This document shows, piece after piece, positions 9,906 through 19,205 of a stretch of 64,000 nt of DNA. The position numbers and the translations under genes were made by a program. This stretch comes from Granulicella arctica (lineage in GTDB: Bacteria > Acidobacteriota > Terriglobia > Terriglobales > Acidobacteriaceae), in the NCBI RefSeq assembly GCF_025685605.1, contig NZ_JAGTUT010000001.1, positions 682,001 through 746,000 on the forward strand, written 5' to 3'. The notes under the pieces were generated by a model, which saw nothing but the letters and a program-made list of their open reading frames with translations, made no database searches and was not told where the DNA came from. Every line of letters starts with the position of its first letter. The first letter of the stretch is position 1.

Positions 9906-9939
9906 TGTATATTTATACATGCAAATGCATTTTTATGCA
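9906..9939. promoter_or_regulatory. Tandem ARG-box-like operators before argR
   Basis: Two 14-base palindromes, TGTATATTTATACA (9906-9919) and TGCATTTTTATGCA (9926-9939), each have 5-base arms around a 4-base A/T centre, the layout of the ArgR box (TGAAT-WWWW-ATTCA). Their centres are 20 bases apart, about two helical turns, as in paired ArgR boxes of other bacteria. They lie between gltB and argR in an A/T-rich island, so ArgR with arginine probably represses its own operon from here. Binding is inferred. Confidence 0.7.
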
Positions 9940-10011
9940 TTTATGCGGTTCGCAGCATCGTGAGGCATTCACGATCATTCAACGAGACAGGAATAGATGT
10001 AGTTCTAGCAG

Positions 10012-10464
10012 ATGAAACTCCAACGTCATACCGTAATTCGTGAATTACTGACTGCGTCCGCCAGCGCACAGACGCCGGTGGCCAATCAGGACGAGTTACG
10101 CCGCAAGCTCGCCGAGCGTGGTTTCCACGTCACACAGGCTACGCTCTCTCGCGATATTCACGATCTGCGCCTGTCAAAAGGCCCTACTGGCTACGCTCTA
10201 CCCGCCGCGCTCGTTAATGAGGATGACCTTCCCGGCATCCGCGATGTACTCCGCAGCTTCGGCCTTGAAGTGCGCCAGGCCGGCAACCTCCTCGTCCTTA
10301 TCACCGTCACTGGCGGAGCCCAGCCGATCGCCGCGGGCATCGACTACGAGGACTTCCCCGAAGTCGTCGGCACCATCGCCGGAGACGACACGGTCCTCAT
10401 TATCTGCCCCGACGTCAAGCAGGCAGCCGCTTTGAAGACCAGAATGGAGGAGTCCATTGGCTAA
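10012..10464 (+). CDS. argR: Arginine repressor
   Basis: Arginine-responsive hexameric regulator. The 150 residues show the N-terminal winged helix with the TQATLSRDI recognition region (the conserved Ser-Arg pair) near 40-48, and the C-terminal arginine-binding and oligomerisation domain with GTIAGDDTVLIIC near 120-135, including the Asp-Asp pair that contacts arginine. It is first in the arg operon and overlaps argC by 8 bases, so it is translated in coupling with it. The palindrome pair at 9906-9939 is the likely autoregulatory site. Confidence 0.95.
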   Translation: MKLQRHTVIRELLTASASAQTPVANQDELRRKLAERGFHVTQATLSRDIHDLRLSKGPTGYALPAALVNEDDLPGIRDVLRSFGLEVRQAGNLLVLITVTGGAQPIAAGIDYEDFPEVVGTIAGDDTVLIICPDVKQAAALKTRMEESIG

Positions 10465-11512
10465 TCCCGCCGTCAATCCGCACATCGCCGTCGCCGGGGT
10501 CAGTGGCTATGCCGGGGCCGAACTTGCCCGCCTGCTCCTCCACCATCCGCGCCTCGCCACGGTAACCTTCTACGGCCGAGCCGGGGAACCCTCGATCCCG
10601 CTCACCGAGCTTCACCCTCAACTGGTCATCCCCGGCCGCGTCACTCCCCAGGTCCTCCCCTTCGACTGGGAAAAGCTAGCTGCCGACCACACCGACATCC
10701 TCTTCCTCGCCCTGCCCCACGAGCAGTCGCGCGAATTCGCACCCGAAGCGCTCGCCCGCGGTATCCGGGTCATCGACCTCAGCGGAGCCTGGCGTCTGCA
10801 GCACGAAGATCTCCGCGCCATCTACAAGCTCACCGACGCCGACCCGGCCCTTGCCGCCACCCTTCAAGCGGAAGCGGTCTACGGTGCCCCTGAGTTGCAC
10901 CGCGACGGGATCGCCACGGCCCGCCTCGTCGCCAATCCCGGCTGCTACGCCACTTCGATCATCCTCGCCCTCGCCCCGCTCGTTGAATCCGGTCTCGTGG
11001 ATATCGAACACGGCATCATCTGCGACTCGAAGTCGGGTGTCAGCGGCGCAGGGAAAGCGGCCACCGCTAAGACTCACTTCATGTATGCGGCCGACAATCT
11101 CTCCGCTTATAACGTCTTTGGCCACCGCCACATGGGCGAACTTCTCGAGCAGCTTCACCTCGAAGAGAGCCAGATCCAGTTCACTCCGCATCTGCTCCCG
11201 ATCCCACGCGGCATCCTCTCTACGATCTACCTGCGCTTCCTCGAGCCAACCACACCCGAGGCAGTCACCAAAGTCTTCGCAGATTTCTATAAGGCCAGCC
11301 CGCTGGTCCGTCTGCACCCCACCCCATCGCTCCCGCAGATTCAGTACGTCGTCCGCACCAACTACTGTGACCTCGGCTTCGAGCTTGCAAAGGACGGCAA
11401 ACGCCTCGTCATCGTCTCCTGCCTCGACAATCTATTAAAGGGTGCAGCCGGTCAGGCAGTCGAAAATATGAACCTGATGTGCGGCTGGCCCGAACAGGAA
11501 GGCTTACTTTGA
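10457..11512 (+). CDS. argC: N-acetyl-gamma-glutamyl-phosphate reductase
   Basis: Third step of ornithine synthesis: NADPH-dependent reduction of N-acetylglutamyl phosphate to the semialdehyde. The 351-residue protein has the NADP-binding GVSGYAG at 14-20 and the catalytic Cys163 in NPGCYAT; HRHMGEL further on is also typical. Start is TTG at 10457, inside argR, preceded by GGAGG; this gives the usual N-terminus. Next comes argB after a short gap. Confidence 0.95.
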   Translation: MANPAVNPHIAVAGVSGYAGAELARLLLHHPRLATVTFYGRAGEPSIPLTELHPQLVIPGRVTPQVLPFDWEKLAADHTDILFLALPHEQSREFAPEALARGIRVIDLSGAWRLQHEDLRAIYKLTDADPALAATLQAEAVYGAPELHRDGIATARLVANPGCYATSIILALAPLVESGLVDIEHGIICDSKSGVSGAGKAATAKTHFMYAADNLSAYNVFGHRHMGELLEQLHLEESQIQFTPHLLPIPRGILSTIYLRFLEPTTPEAVTKVFADFYKASPLVRLHPTPSLPQIQYVVRTNYCDLGFELAKDGKRLVIVSCLDNLLKGAAGQAVENMNLMCGWPEQEGLL

Positions 11513-11534
11513 AACTCATGCAGGAGGGCTCGCT

Positions 11535-12317
11535 TTGAAATTCGTCGTCAAGTTAGGCGGTGCCACGCTCGAAGACAAGGCCCTGCTCCACACCTGTGGC
11601 AAGGCCATCGCCGAGCTCGTCAAGGATGGCAACCAGGTAGCTGTCGTCCACGGTGGCGGCGTGCAACTCACCCGCACACTCGCCCAGATGGGCAAAGTCA
11701 GCCAGTTCATCTCCGGCCTCCGCGTCACCGATGCTGAAACCCGCGACGCCGCCCTGATGGTCCTCGCTGGGCGCGTCAACAAGTCGCTCGTCGCTTCCCT
11801 CGGCACCCACGGCCAGGCAGCCATGGGGCTGACCGGCGGTGACGGCCATGTCTTCCGCGCTCGCAAGAAAAAGACCGAACCTGACCTCGGCTTCGTCGGC
11901 GAGATCGCCGCAACCGATCCCCGCTGGCTCGATGCCATCTGGAAGATGGGCGCCGTCCCCGTCATCTCCTCCATCGCCCTCGGCTTCGATGGCGAGTACT
12001 ACAACATCAATGCCGACGAGATGGCTGCCGCCTGCGCGATCTGCACCAACGCCGACGCACTCATCTTCCTTACCGACGTTCCCGGCGTCAAGGGTGCCGA
12101 CGGTGCCGTGATGCGCTGGCTCACCCTCAAGCAGATTCCCGCGCTCGAAGCACAGGCCGTCATCACCGGCGGCATGTTGCCCAAGCTCCATGCCTGCCGT
12201 GACGCCCTCATCGGCGGCGTCAAGCGCGTCCGCATCCTCCCCGCCGAGGCAGCCGCCTCGCTTCCCGATATACTTTCTACCCGCGTCAACGATGGCACGG
12301 AGGTCATGGTCGCATGA
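11535..12317 (+). CDS. argB: Acetylglutamate kinase
   Basis: Phosphorylates N-acetylglutamate; in arginine-inhibited forms it is the control point of the pathway. The 260-residue protein starts KFVVKLGG, the amino-acid kinase phosphate-binding segment, followed by HGGG near 38-41 and the LTDVPGVKG nucleotide region near 180. Length and absence of a long N-terminal helix resemble the E. coli-type, arginine-insensitive enzyme rather than the hexameric arginine-inhibited form; this is inference. TTG start at 11535 with an AGGAGGG binding site 7 bases upstream. Its stop overlaps the argD start (ATGA). Confidence 0.94.
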   Translation: MKFVVKLGGATLEDKALLHTCGKAIAELVKDGNQVAVVHGGGVQLTRTLAQMGKVSQFISGLRVTDAETRDAALMVLAGRVNKSLVASLGTHGQAAMGLTGGDGHVFRARKKKTEPDLGFVGEIAATDPRWLDAIWKMGAVPVISSIALGFDGEYYNINADEMAAACAICTNADALIFLTDVPGVKGADGAVMRWLTLKQIPALEAQAVITGGMLPKLHACRDALIGGVKRVRILPAEAAASLPDILSTRVNDGTEVMVA

Positions 12318-13573
12318 AGTTAGAAGACATTCAGGCGAAGGAAAGCAAGCTCCTCCTTCAGACCTACGCTCGCACCCCAATCCTCTTCGTCAGCGGCCAT
12401 GGCGTTCACCTGCAGGACGAGAATGGCACCGACTACCTCGACCTGCTCAGCGGCATCGGTGTCACCGCGCTCGGCTACAGCCACCCAGCTGTCACCGCCG
12501 CCATCGTCGCGCAGAGTAACAAGCTCCTCCATACCTCGAACCTCTTCTACCACGAAGGAACAGCCCCGCTCGCCGAGCGCCTCACGCGCCTCAGCGGCCT
12601 CGATCGCGTCTTCTTCTGCAACTCCGGCACCGAGGCATGGGAGGCCGCGCTCAAGCTCGCCCGCGCCCATGCGCTGATGCTCCGCGAGCAGCAGGGCAAG
12701 AACATCGGTTCGAAGTTCCTCGCCCTCACGCACTCCTTCCACGGCCGTACCATCGGCTCCGTCGCGACCACGCACAAGGAGAAGTACCGCGAGCCCTTCG
12801 CCCCGGTCATGCCCTGCGTCGAGTTCGTCGAGTTCGACAACGTAGCCGACCTTCGCGCCAAGTTCTCCAACCAGATCTGCGCCATCTGCATCGAGCCCGT
12901 CCAGGGTGAGGGCGGCATCCATCCCGTCTCGCAGGAGTTCTTCCAGACCGCCCGCGAGCTCTGCGATCAGACCGGCGCACTCCTCATGGCCGACGAGATC
13001 CAGTGCGGCTTCGGTCGCACCGGCAAGTGGTTCGCCTACCAGCACTACGGCGTCCTTCCCGACGTCACCACCATCGCCAAGCCCATCGCCAACGGCATCC
13101 CCATGGGCGCACTGCTCTGCACCGAAGCCGCAGCGCAGTCCATCACCCCCGGCATGCACGGCACGACCTTCGGCGGCGGGCCACTCGCCTGCGCCGTAGC
13201 CACCGCAGTCATCGACACCATCGAATCCACCGATCTCCTCGCCCACGTCGAAGACGTCGGCACCTACTTCCGCAGCCAGCTCGAAGAACTTGCCACCCGT
13301 CACGCCGCCATCGTGGATGTCCGCGGCATGGGCCTCATGATCGGCATCGAACTGGATTCAGAGGCTCTCGCAACTGAGATCGCCGCTGAGATGCTCGATC
13401 GCCACATCATCATCAATCGCACCAGCGAGACCGTCCTGCGTTTTCTTCCGCCCTACATCCTTGAGCGCAAGCACGTCGACACCGCCATCACCGCTCTCAA
13501 CGAACTCTTCACCAACCACGCATCATCCGCAGATACCGACGCCGAGCTTGAAGGAGAACACCTCAATGGGTAG
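12314..13573 (+). CDS. argD: Acetylornithine aminotransferase
   Basis: PLP enzyme converting N-acetylglutamate semialdehyde to N-acetylornithine with glutamate as donor. The 419 residues show the class III aminotransferase pattern: SGTEA near 104-108, FHGRT near 143, DEIQCGFGRTG from Asp227, and the Schiff-base Lys256 in IAKPIANG. It may also act on succinyl-diaminopimelate semialdehyde, as many ArgD proteins do. It begins inside the argB stop codon and overlaps argF by 8 bases. Confidence 0.94.
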   Translation: MKLEDIQAKESKLLLQTYARTPILFVSGHGVHLQDENGTDYLDLLSGIGVTALGYSHPAVTAAIVAQSNKLLHTSNLFYHEGTAPLAERLTRLSGLDRVFFCNSGTEAWEAALKLARAHALMLREQQGKNIGSKFLALTHSFHGRTIGSVATTHKEKYREPFAPVMPCVEFVEFDNVADLRAKFSNQICAICIEPVQGEGGIHPVSQEFFQTARELCDQTGALLMADEIQCGFGRTGKWFAYQHYGVLPDVTTIAKPIANGIPMGALLCTEAAAQSITPGMHGTTFGGGPLACAVATAVIDTIESTDLLAHVEDVGTYFRSQLEELATRHAAIVDVRGMGLMIGIELDSEALATEIAAEMLDRHIIINRTSETVLRFLPPYILERKHVDTAITALNELFTNHASSADTDAELEGEHLNG

Positions 13574-14633
13574 CAAAACAATCAGCATCGCTCCGGGCGA
13601 AAACCCCGTACCACCAGCCAAAGCCAGCCTCGGCATCCAGTCCGATACTGCCTTCACCGAGGCATCCAAGCGCCTCGCCGGTCGCGATCTCTGCTCCATC
13701 GCCGACTTCACCGTAGACGAGATGGCCGCCGTCATGGAGCTCGCCCACGCCGTCAAGACCAACCCCGAAGACTTTCGCCACGCCCTCGACGCACGCCAGA
13801 TGGTCATGTTCTTCGAGAAGGCATCGCTCCGCACGCGCCTCACCTTCGAGGCCGCCATCAACACCCTCGGCGGCAACGCCATCTTCGTCGACCAGACCCA
13901 ATCGCCCCTCGGCGAGCGCGAGTCCCTCGGCGACATGGCCCACAACATCGAGCGCTGGATGAACATCATCGTCCTCCGCACCTACTCCCACGACACCATC
14001 ACCGAGATGGCCGCCTGCTCGCGTGTCCCCGTCATCAACGCCCTCTCGGATCTCGAACACCCCTGCCAGGCCATCGCCGATTTCTTCACCCTCGAAGAGC
14101 GCTTCGGCTCTGTAGAAGGTCTCCAGTTCGCCTACGTCGGCGACGGCAATAACGTCTGCCACTCCCTCATGCTCACCGCCGCGCAACTCGGCGCACACTG
14201 CACCGTCGCTACTCCCAAAGGCTTCGCTCCCAAGCTCGACATCATTCACAAAGCCATCGAGATCAGCGAGCAGACCGGCGGCACCATCACCCTCACCAGC
14301 GACCCTATTAAGGCCGTCACGGGAGTAGACGCCGTCTACACCGACGTCTGCACCAGCATGGGCTTCGAGCACGAGGCCACCAAGCGCGCCCCCATCTTCG
14401 CCCCTTACCAGGTCAACGAAGCCCTGATGTCCCACGCCAAAGCGGACGCCGTCTTCATGCACTGCCTCCCCGCCCACCGCAACGCCGAGGTCACCAACGC
14501 CGTCCTCGACGGCCCGCAATCCGTAGTCTTCGACCAGGCCGAAAACCGCATGCACGCCCAGAAAGCCTTGCTCCTCATGCTCCTCGGCGGAGCCAAGCGC
14601 ATCCCCAACAACCGCAACCGCCACAACCGCTAA
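13566..14633 (+). CDS. argF: Ornithine carbamoyltransferase
   Basis: Forms citrulline from ornithine and carbamoyl phosphate. The 355-residue protein has the carbamoyl-phosphate loop SLRTR at 87-91, HPCQAIADF near 180, an SMG loop (TSMGFE) that marks ornithine rather than acetylornithine as substrate, and the catalytic HCLPAHR near 305. The open frame extends upstream to 13461, but ATG at 13566, after GAAGGAGA, gives the normal start and an 8-base overlap with argD. This is the last tightly coupled gene of the operon. Confidence 0.93.
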   Translation: MGSKTISIAPGENPVPPAKASLGIQSDTAFTEASKRLAGRDLCSIADFTVDEMAAVMELAHAVKTNPEDFRHALDARQMVMFFEKASLRTRLTFEAAINTLGGNAIFVDQTQSPLGERESLGDMAHNIERWMNIIVLRTYSHDTITEMAACSRVPVINALSDLEHPCQAIADFFTLEERFGSVEGLQFAYVGDGNNVCHSLMLTAAQLGAHCTVATPKGFAPKLDIIHKAIEISEQTGGTITLTSDPIKAVTGVDAVYTDVCTSMGFEHEATKRAPIFAPYQVNEALMSHAKADAVFMHCLPAHRNAEVTNAVLDGPQSVVFDQAENRMHAQKALLLMLLGGAKRIPNNRNRHNR

Positions 14634-14662
14634 GCTCATTGTTCTTCGTAAATGCATAACTC

Positions 14663-15022
14663 ATGCACATTGAATGTCAGAATTGCGCAACTAAACTCAC
14701 ACTCGAACTTGAATGGGTGAACCCTTCCGTCCGCAACCACACGATGGGCGAACAGATGCTTACGCAGGGGTCAATGACACGTGAGGATGGAAACTACTTA
14801 CATGGGCACGTTGGTGTGTATATTGCACATCCAGATGATGCAATCAGCATGTGTCTAACAAGCGAGACCAAACGTCTTGCGGGATGCTGTGGACTAGACG
14901 GATGTGATGGGCCAAACCTTAAATGTGAAACTTGCAAGACCTACGTCGCGACCAAGATGACGGATTGCTGGATGGCACACTGCATAGCTTTCGACCCAAA
15001 CACAACTCGCAAAGTGGCATAA
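14663..15022 (+). CDS. Cys-rich small protein of unknown function
   Basis: No family recognised. The 119 residues hold a CxxC pair at the N-terminus (Cys5, Cys8) and a second cluster GCCGLDGCDGPNLKCETC near 74-91, followed by two more Cys, so a metal-binding (zinc-ribbon-like) fold is likely. No signal peptide or membrane helix. Base composition is visibly lower in GC and codon use less C-ending than in the flanking arg genes, which suggests later insertion between argF and argG. No clear ribosome binding site precedes the ATG; a TGCAT-N5-ATGCA repeat (14653-14667) overlaps the start. Confidence 0.6.
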   Translation: MHIECQNCATKLTLELEWVNPSVRNHTMGEQMLTQGSMTREDGNYLHGHVGVYIAHPDDAISMCLTSETKRLAGCCGLDGCDGPNLKCETCKTYVATKMTDCWMAHCIAFDPNTTRKVA

Positions 15023-15074
15023 CGCTGAAGAGATTTCTACCCTTTCAACTCGACGTATTCGTTGCGTCAACTGA

Positions 15075-16427
<1,353 letters not shown>

Positions 16428-16490
16428 TCCGGCGGGGCCTCCCCTTGGCGACGAAATTAGTGTAGCCAAGGGAAACACCCACCGAAGCCA

Positions 16491-16797
16491 ATGACCCAAA
16501 CAGGCACAAAATCGATCCACCTCTATGACGGTGCCGTCAGAGACGACCTGCGCTATGGCTGGATGGAACTGCCTGGCCGCAAATCCACCGCCGTGCCCGT
16601 CCTCTTCCCGGAGCCCTTCACCAACACACCGATCGTCATGCTGGGTTTGATTGGCCTTTATGCCCTTCAGGGAAGCGAGGCCTTCGGTGTAGAGGCCCAC
16701 GACATCACCCTTATGGGCTTCATCTGTCGTTCTGACAGTCACTCACGAAGACAACACCCGTATGCTCAAATTTCAATGGCTGGCCACAGACTCATAA
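16491..16797 (+). pseudogene. H-type lectin domain gene broken by a 1-base frameshift
   Basis: Read from ATG 16491 the frame encodes an H-type lectin-like sequence up to FICR (about 16730) and then turns into an unrelated tail that ends at 16805. Skipping one T at about 16731 restores a tail ending in QWLATDS with stop at 16795-16797. That tail matches the end of the next gene (SWIATDA) and the family pattern, a conserved Trp-Ile/Leu-Ala near the C-terminus. The restored stop lies four bases before the next ATG. So this is a tandem lectin paralogue with a single-base insertion, or a sequencing error. Confidence 0.75.
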
Positions 16798-16801
16798 ACC
16801 C

Positions 16802-17092
16802 ATGACACTTACCGGCTCACTACAAATTGATCTGAACACTTCGGAGTTCGCCCATCTCCGCCGCTCTCGCTCGGATAATCCACCCCTATCTCTTCCCGTG
16901 ACCTTTCCACGCACTTTCGCTACACCACCAGTCGTTATGCTTGGACTGACTGGCTTTCATGGCGGAGGTGACCCCTTCAACTTCCGTTTCGAACCTTCTC
17001 AGGTCACGGACGGCGGCTTCAACGTCGTGCTGTCTACAAATCGCAACTGGGTTGAATCCCTCCAGATCTCCTGGATCGCCACAGACGCCTAG
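16802..17092 (+). CDS. H-type lectin domain protein (small, stand-alone)
   Basis: A 96-residue protein that is nearly one H-type lectin domain: a VTFPRTFATPPVVMLGL strand pair, a middle Phe-rich segment, the VTDGGF turn and a C-terminal SLQISWIATDA strand. Members bind carbohydrates such as N-acetylgalactosamine and usually form trimers or hexamers. No signal peptide is visible, so location and role are unknown. It is a paralogue of the frameshifted gene just upstream; the two are almost contiguous and probably were one transcription unit inserted between argG and argH. Confidence 0.7.
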   Translation: MTLTGSLQIDLNTSEFAHLRRSRSDNPPLSLPVTFPRTFATPPVVMLGLTGFHGGGDPFNFRFEPSQVTDGGFNVVLSTNRNWVESLQISWIATDA

Positions 17093-17118
17093 CTCGCGCG
17101 CGCAGAACGGATTCTCGT

Positions 17119-17307
17119 ATGTCAGAACGATCCTTCCCCTTCGACAATCGCCTGATGCCGCATGAGGCCGCCGCCAGCAGAGCCTACGGCCGACCCGTAG
17201 CCGCCTCGGGCATCCCCACGGAGTCCGAACCAGCCTCCTTGCTCGCCGGCCTTATCCAAGGTTTCACCCAGACCCGAGCGCACCCGCAAGCAGGTTGGAC
17301 GTGGTGA
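17119..17307 (+). pseudogene. Decayed argH 5' fragment
   Basis: The 62-residue frame aligns with residues 27-76 of the intact ArgH encoded 600 bases downstream; by hand count 28 of 50 positions are identical, for example RSFPFD, AAS and the GI-TE segment, without a gap. Similarity stops after QT and the frame ends soon after. It lacks all catalytic parts of argininosuccinate lyase. The divergence is too great for a recent tandem copy, so it is a remnant of an older or foreign argH left beside the inserted genes. Confidence 0.75.
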
Positions 17308-17702
17308 AGATGACATTCGTCCTCGGCATGTTGTTGGGTCAGCTTCCCTACAACGCAGGCATCGTTCATGTCCAACCGCTGCCCGCCAGCGCAAAGATCG
17401 TCGTGCAGCCCTGGCGGTGGGATTCGCCAGTGAAAGTCCGTCCAGGAGATGAATGCCCCTACACAGCCCGCCTAAGCGGCCAGCGAGTTCGCCGAATGTT
17501 TGCAACCTATCACCTGCTTCGACAGGGCGAGGAGCACGATTTCTATGCATGGTATGGATGCTCCGCCAGTGGCACCTTGACTGTCGATGACAAGTCATTC
17601 AACTTCATAGTGCGCCCGCTGAATCTGCTTAGCACCAACTGGCCGGACGGGCACTGGAAGCCCCTTGGTGGCAAACACTCCGACGATCCATCCGGCAACT
17701 AA
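17295..17702 (+). CDS. Unknown 135-residue protein
   Basis: Not recognised. The frame opens at TTG 17295 (GTG and ATG alternatives at 17301, 17304 and 17310) and the start cannot be decided because no clear ribosome binding site is seen. The C-terminal 80 residues look like a compact beta-rich domain: a WYGCSASGTL hairpin, FNFIVRP, and a closing WPDGHWKPLGGKHSDDP segment with many aromatic residues. The beginning overlaps the end of the argH remnant in another frame. No membrane segment. It belongs to the cargo between argG and argH. Confidence 0.5.
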   Translation: MDVVKMTFVLGMLLGQLPYNAGIVHVQPLPASAKIVVQPWRWDSPVKVRPGDECPYTARLSGQRVRRMFATYHLLRQGEEHDFYAWYGCSASGTLTVDDKSFNFIVRPLNLLSTNWPDGHWKPLGGKHSDDPSGN

Positions 17703-17744
17703 GACCGACTTCTACTCCTTTACTGAAAGGTCAGTTACAACATC

Positions 17745-19148
17745 ATGTCAACAGAACAGAACGCCTCAAAAATGTGGTCCGGCCGCTTCCGCGAACCCCT
17801 CGACCCAACCTTCGAATCCTGGCAGCGCTCCTTCCCCTTCGACTACCGCCTCCTCCCACAAGAAGTAGCCGCGAGCAAGGCTCACGCCCGCGCCATAGCC
17901 GCCGCAGGCATCCTCACCGAGCCCGAACTCACCACCATGCTCGAAGGCCTCGACCAGGTCCTCAGCCAAACAACGCTCACCCCAGCCGTCGTAGCCGAAG
18001 CCCCCGAAGCCGAGGACATCCACCACTTCACCGAACTCCAACTCACAAAGATCATCGGCAACCTGGCCCTCAAGCTCCACACCGGCCGCAGCCGCAACGA
18101 GCAGATCGCCACCAACATGCGCCTCTTCGTCCGCGAGGCCATCGACACCACCCTGCAGGGCCTGAAGAACTGGCGCGAAGCCCTCCTCGACCTCGCCGCC
18201 CGCTCCGAAGAAAACGTCATGCCCTCCTACACCCACCTCCAGCGCGCCGAGCCTGTCCTTGTCGCCCACTGGCTCCTCGCCTACGTAGCCATGATCGACC
18301 GCGATGCCTCCCGCCTCACCGACGCACGCAAGCGCATGAACCTCTGTCCGCTAGGCTCAGGAGCCGTAGCCGGAGCCACCCTCGCCCTCGACCGCACCAT
18401 AGCCTCAAGAGCCCTCGGCTTCGACGCCCCCACCCCCAACTCCATGGACGCCACAAGCGACCGCGACTTCGCGCTCGACTTCACCCAGGCCGTCGCCACC
18501 CTCGGCATCCACATCTCCCGCTTCGCCGAAGAACTCACGTTGTACTCCACTGCCGAGTTCGGCTTCCTCGACCTGCCCGAGCGATTCTCCACCGGCTCAT
18601 CCGCCATGCCTCAGAAGAAGAACCCCGACCTCACGGAGCTCATCCGCGGCAAGTCCGGCCGCCTCATCGGCGCATCGACCACCCTCGCCGTCCTCATCAA
18701 GGGCCTGCCTCTCGCCTACAACAAAGATCTCCAGGAGGGCCAGGAGCCCGTCTTCGACGCAGCCGACACCATCGCCGGTATCCTCTCCGTCCTGCCCGAT
18801 TTCACTAGCTCCCTCCGCTTCCGCTATGACTGCATGCAGGCCGCCGCCGAGACCGGCTACCTCAACGCCATGGCCGCCGCAACCTACCTCTCGAACAAGG
18901 GCGTGCCGTTTCGCAAGGCCCACGAGATCATCGGCAACGCCGTTCGCCACGCCCTCGAAACCCACCGCGAACTCAACGACCTCACCCTCGACGAACTCCA
19001 GACCTTCTCCGAAGCCTTCGCCAAGGACTTCTTCAAAGCCATCACCCTCGAGGCCACCCTCGACTGCCACGACGTCATAGGCGGCACCGCCCGCACCCGC
19101 GTAGCCGAAGCCCTGACCGCCGCCCGCGCGAAGGGTGGGACCGCATAA
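17745..19148 (+). CDS. argH: Argininosuccinate lyase
   Basis: Last step of arginine synthesis: splits argininosuccinate into arginine and fumarate. The 467-residue protein starts MWSGRF at 10-15, has HTGRSRNEQ near 112-120, and the fumarase/aspartase superfamily signature GSSAMPQKKNPD at 284-295 with the catalytic Ser. Full length. It follows the cargo block by 42 bases and is followed by the acetyltransferase gene 57 bases later. Confidence 0.95.
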   Translation: MSTEQNASKMWSGRFREPLDPTFESWQRSFPFDYRLLPQEVAASKAHARAIAAAGILTEPELTTMLEGLDQVLSQTTLTPAVVAEAPEAEDIHHFTELQLTKIIGNLALKLHTGRSRNEQIATNMRLFVREAIDTTLQGLKNWREALLDLAARSEENVMPSYTHLQRAEPVLVAHWLLAYVAMIDRDASRLTDARKRMNLCPLGSGAVAGATLALDRTIASRALGFDAPTPNSMDATSDRDFALDFTQAVATLGIHISRFAEELTLYSTAEFGFLDLPERFSTGSSAMPQKKNPDLTELIRGKSGRLIGASTTLAVLIKGLPLAYNKDLQEGQEPVFDAADTIAGILSVLPDFTSSLRFRYDCMQAAAETGYLNAMAAATYLSNKGVPFRKAHEIIGNAVRHALETHRELNDLTLDELQTFSEAFAKDFFKAITLEATLDCHDVIGGTARTRVAEALTAARAKGGTA

Positions 19149-19205
19149 GTCACACCTCCACCAACAATAATCTGAGAAAATAAATACAGGAGTTATCAAA
19201 GGAAG

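Noticed and set aside
12320..13303. 327-residue frame on the minus strand within argD, and similar long minus frames in argC, argB, argF, argG, argH and secA
   Set aside because: Typical shadows of C/G-ending codons: rich in Gly, Asp, Glu, Val, no domains, fully opposite certain genes.
13461..14633. argF starting at 13461
   Set aside because: That start is deep inside argD; ATG 13566 has a strong binding site and the normal N-terminus.
16728..16735. Programmed frameshift in the first H-lectin gene
   Set aside because: The junction CGTTCTG has no slippery heptamer and no clear stimulating hairpin, so a mutation or read error is simpler.
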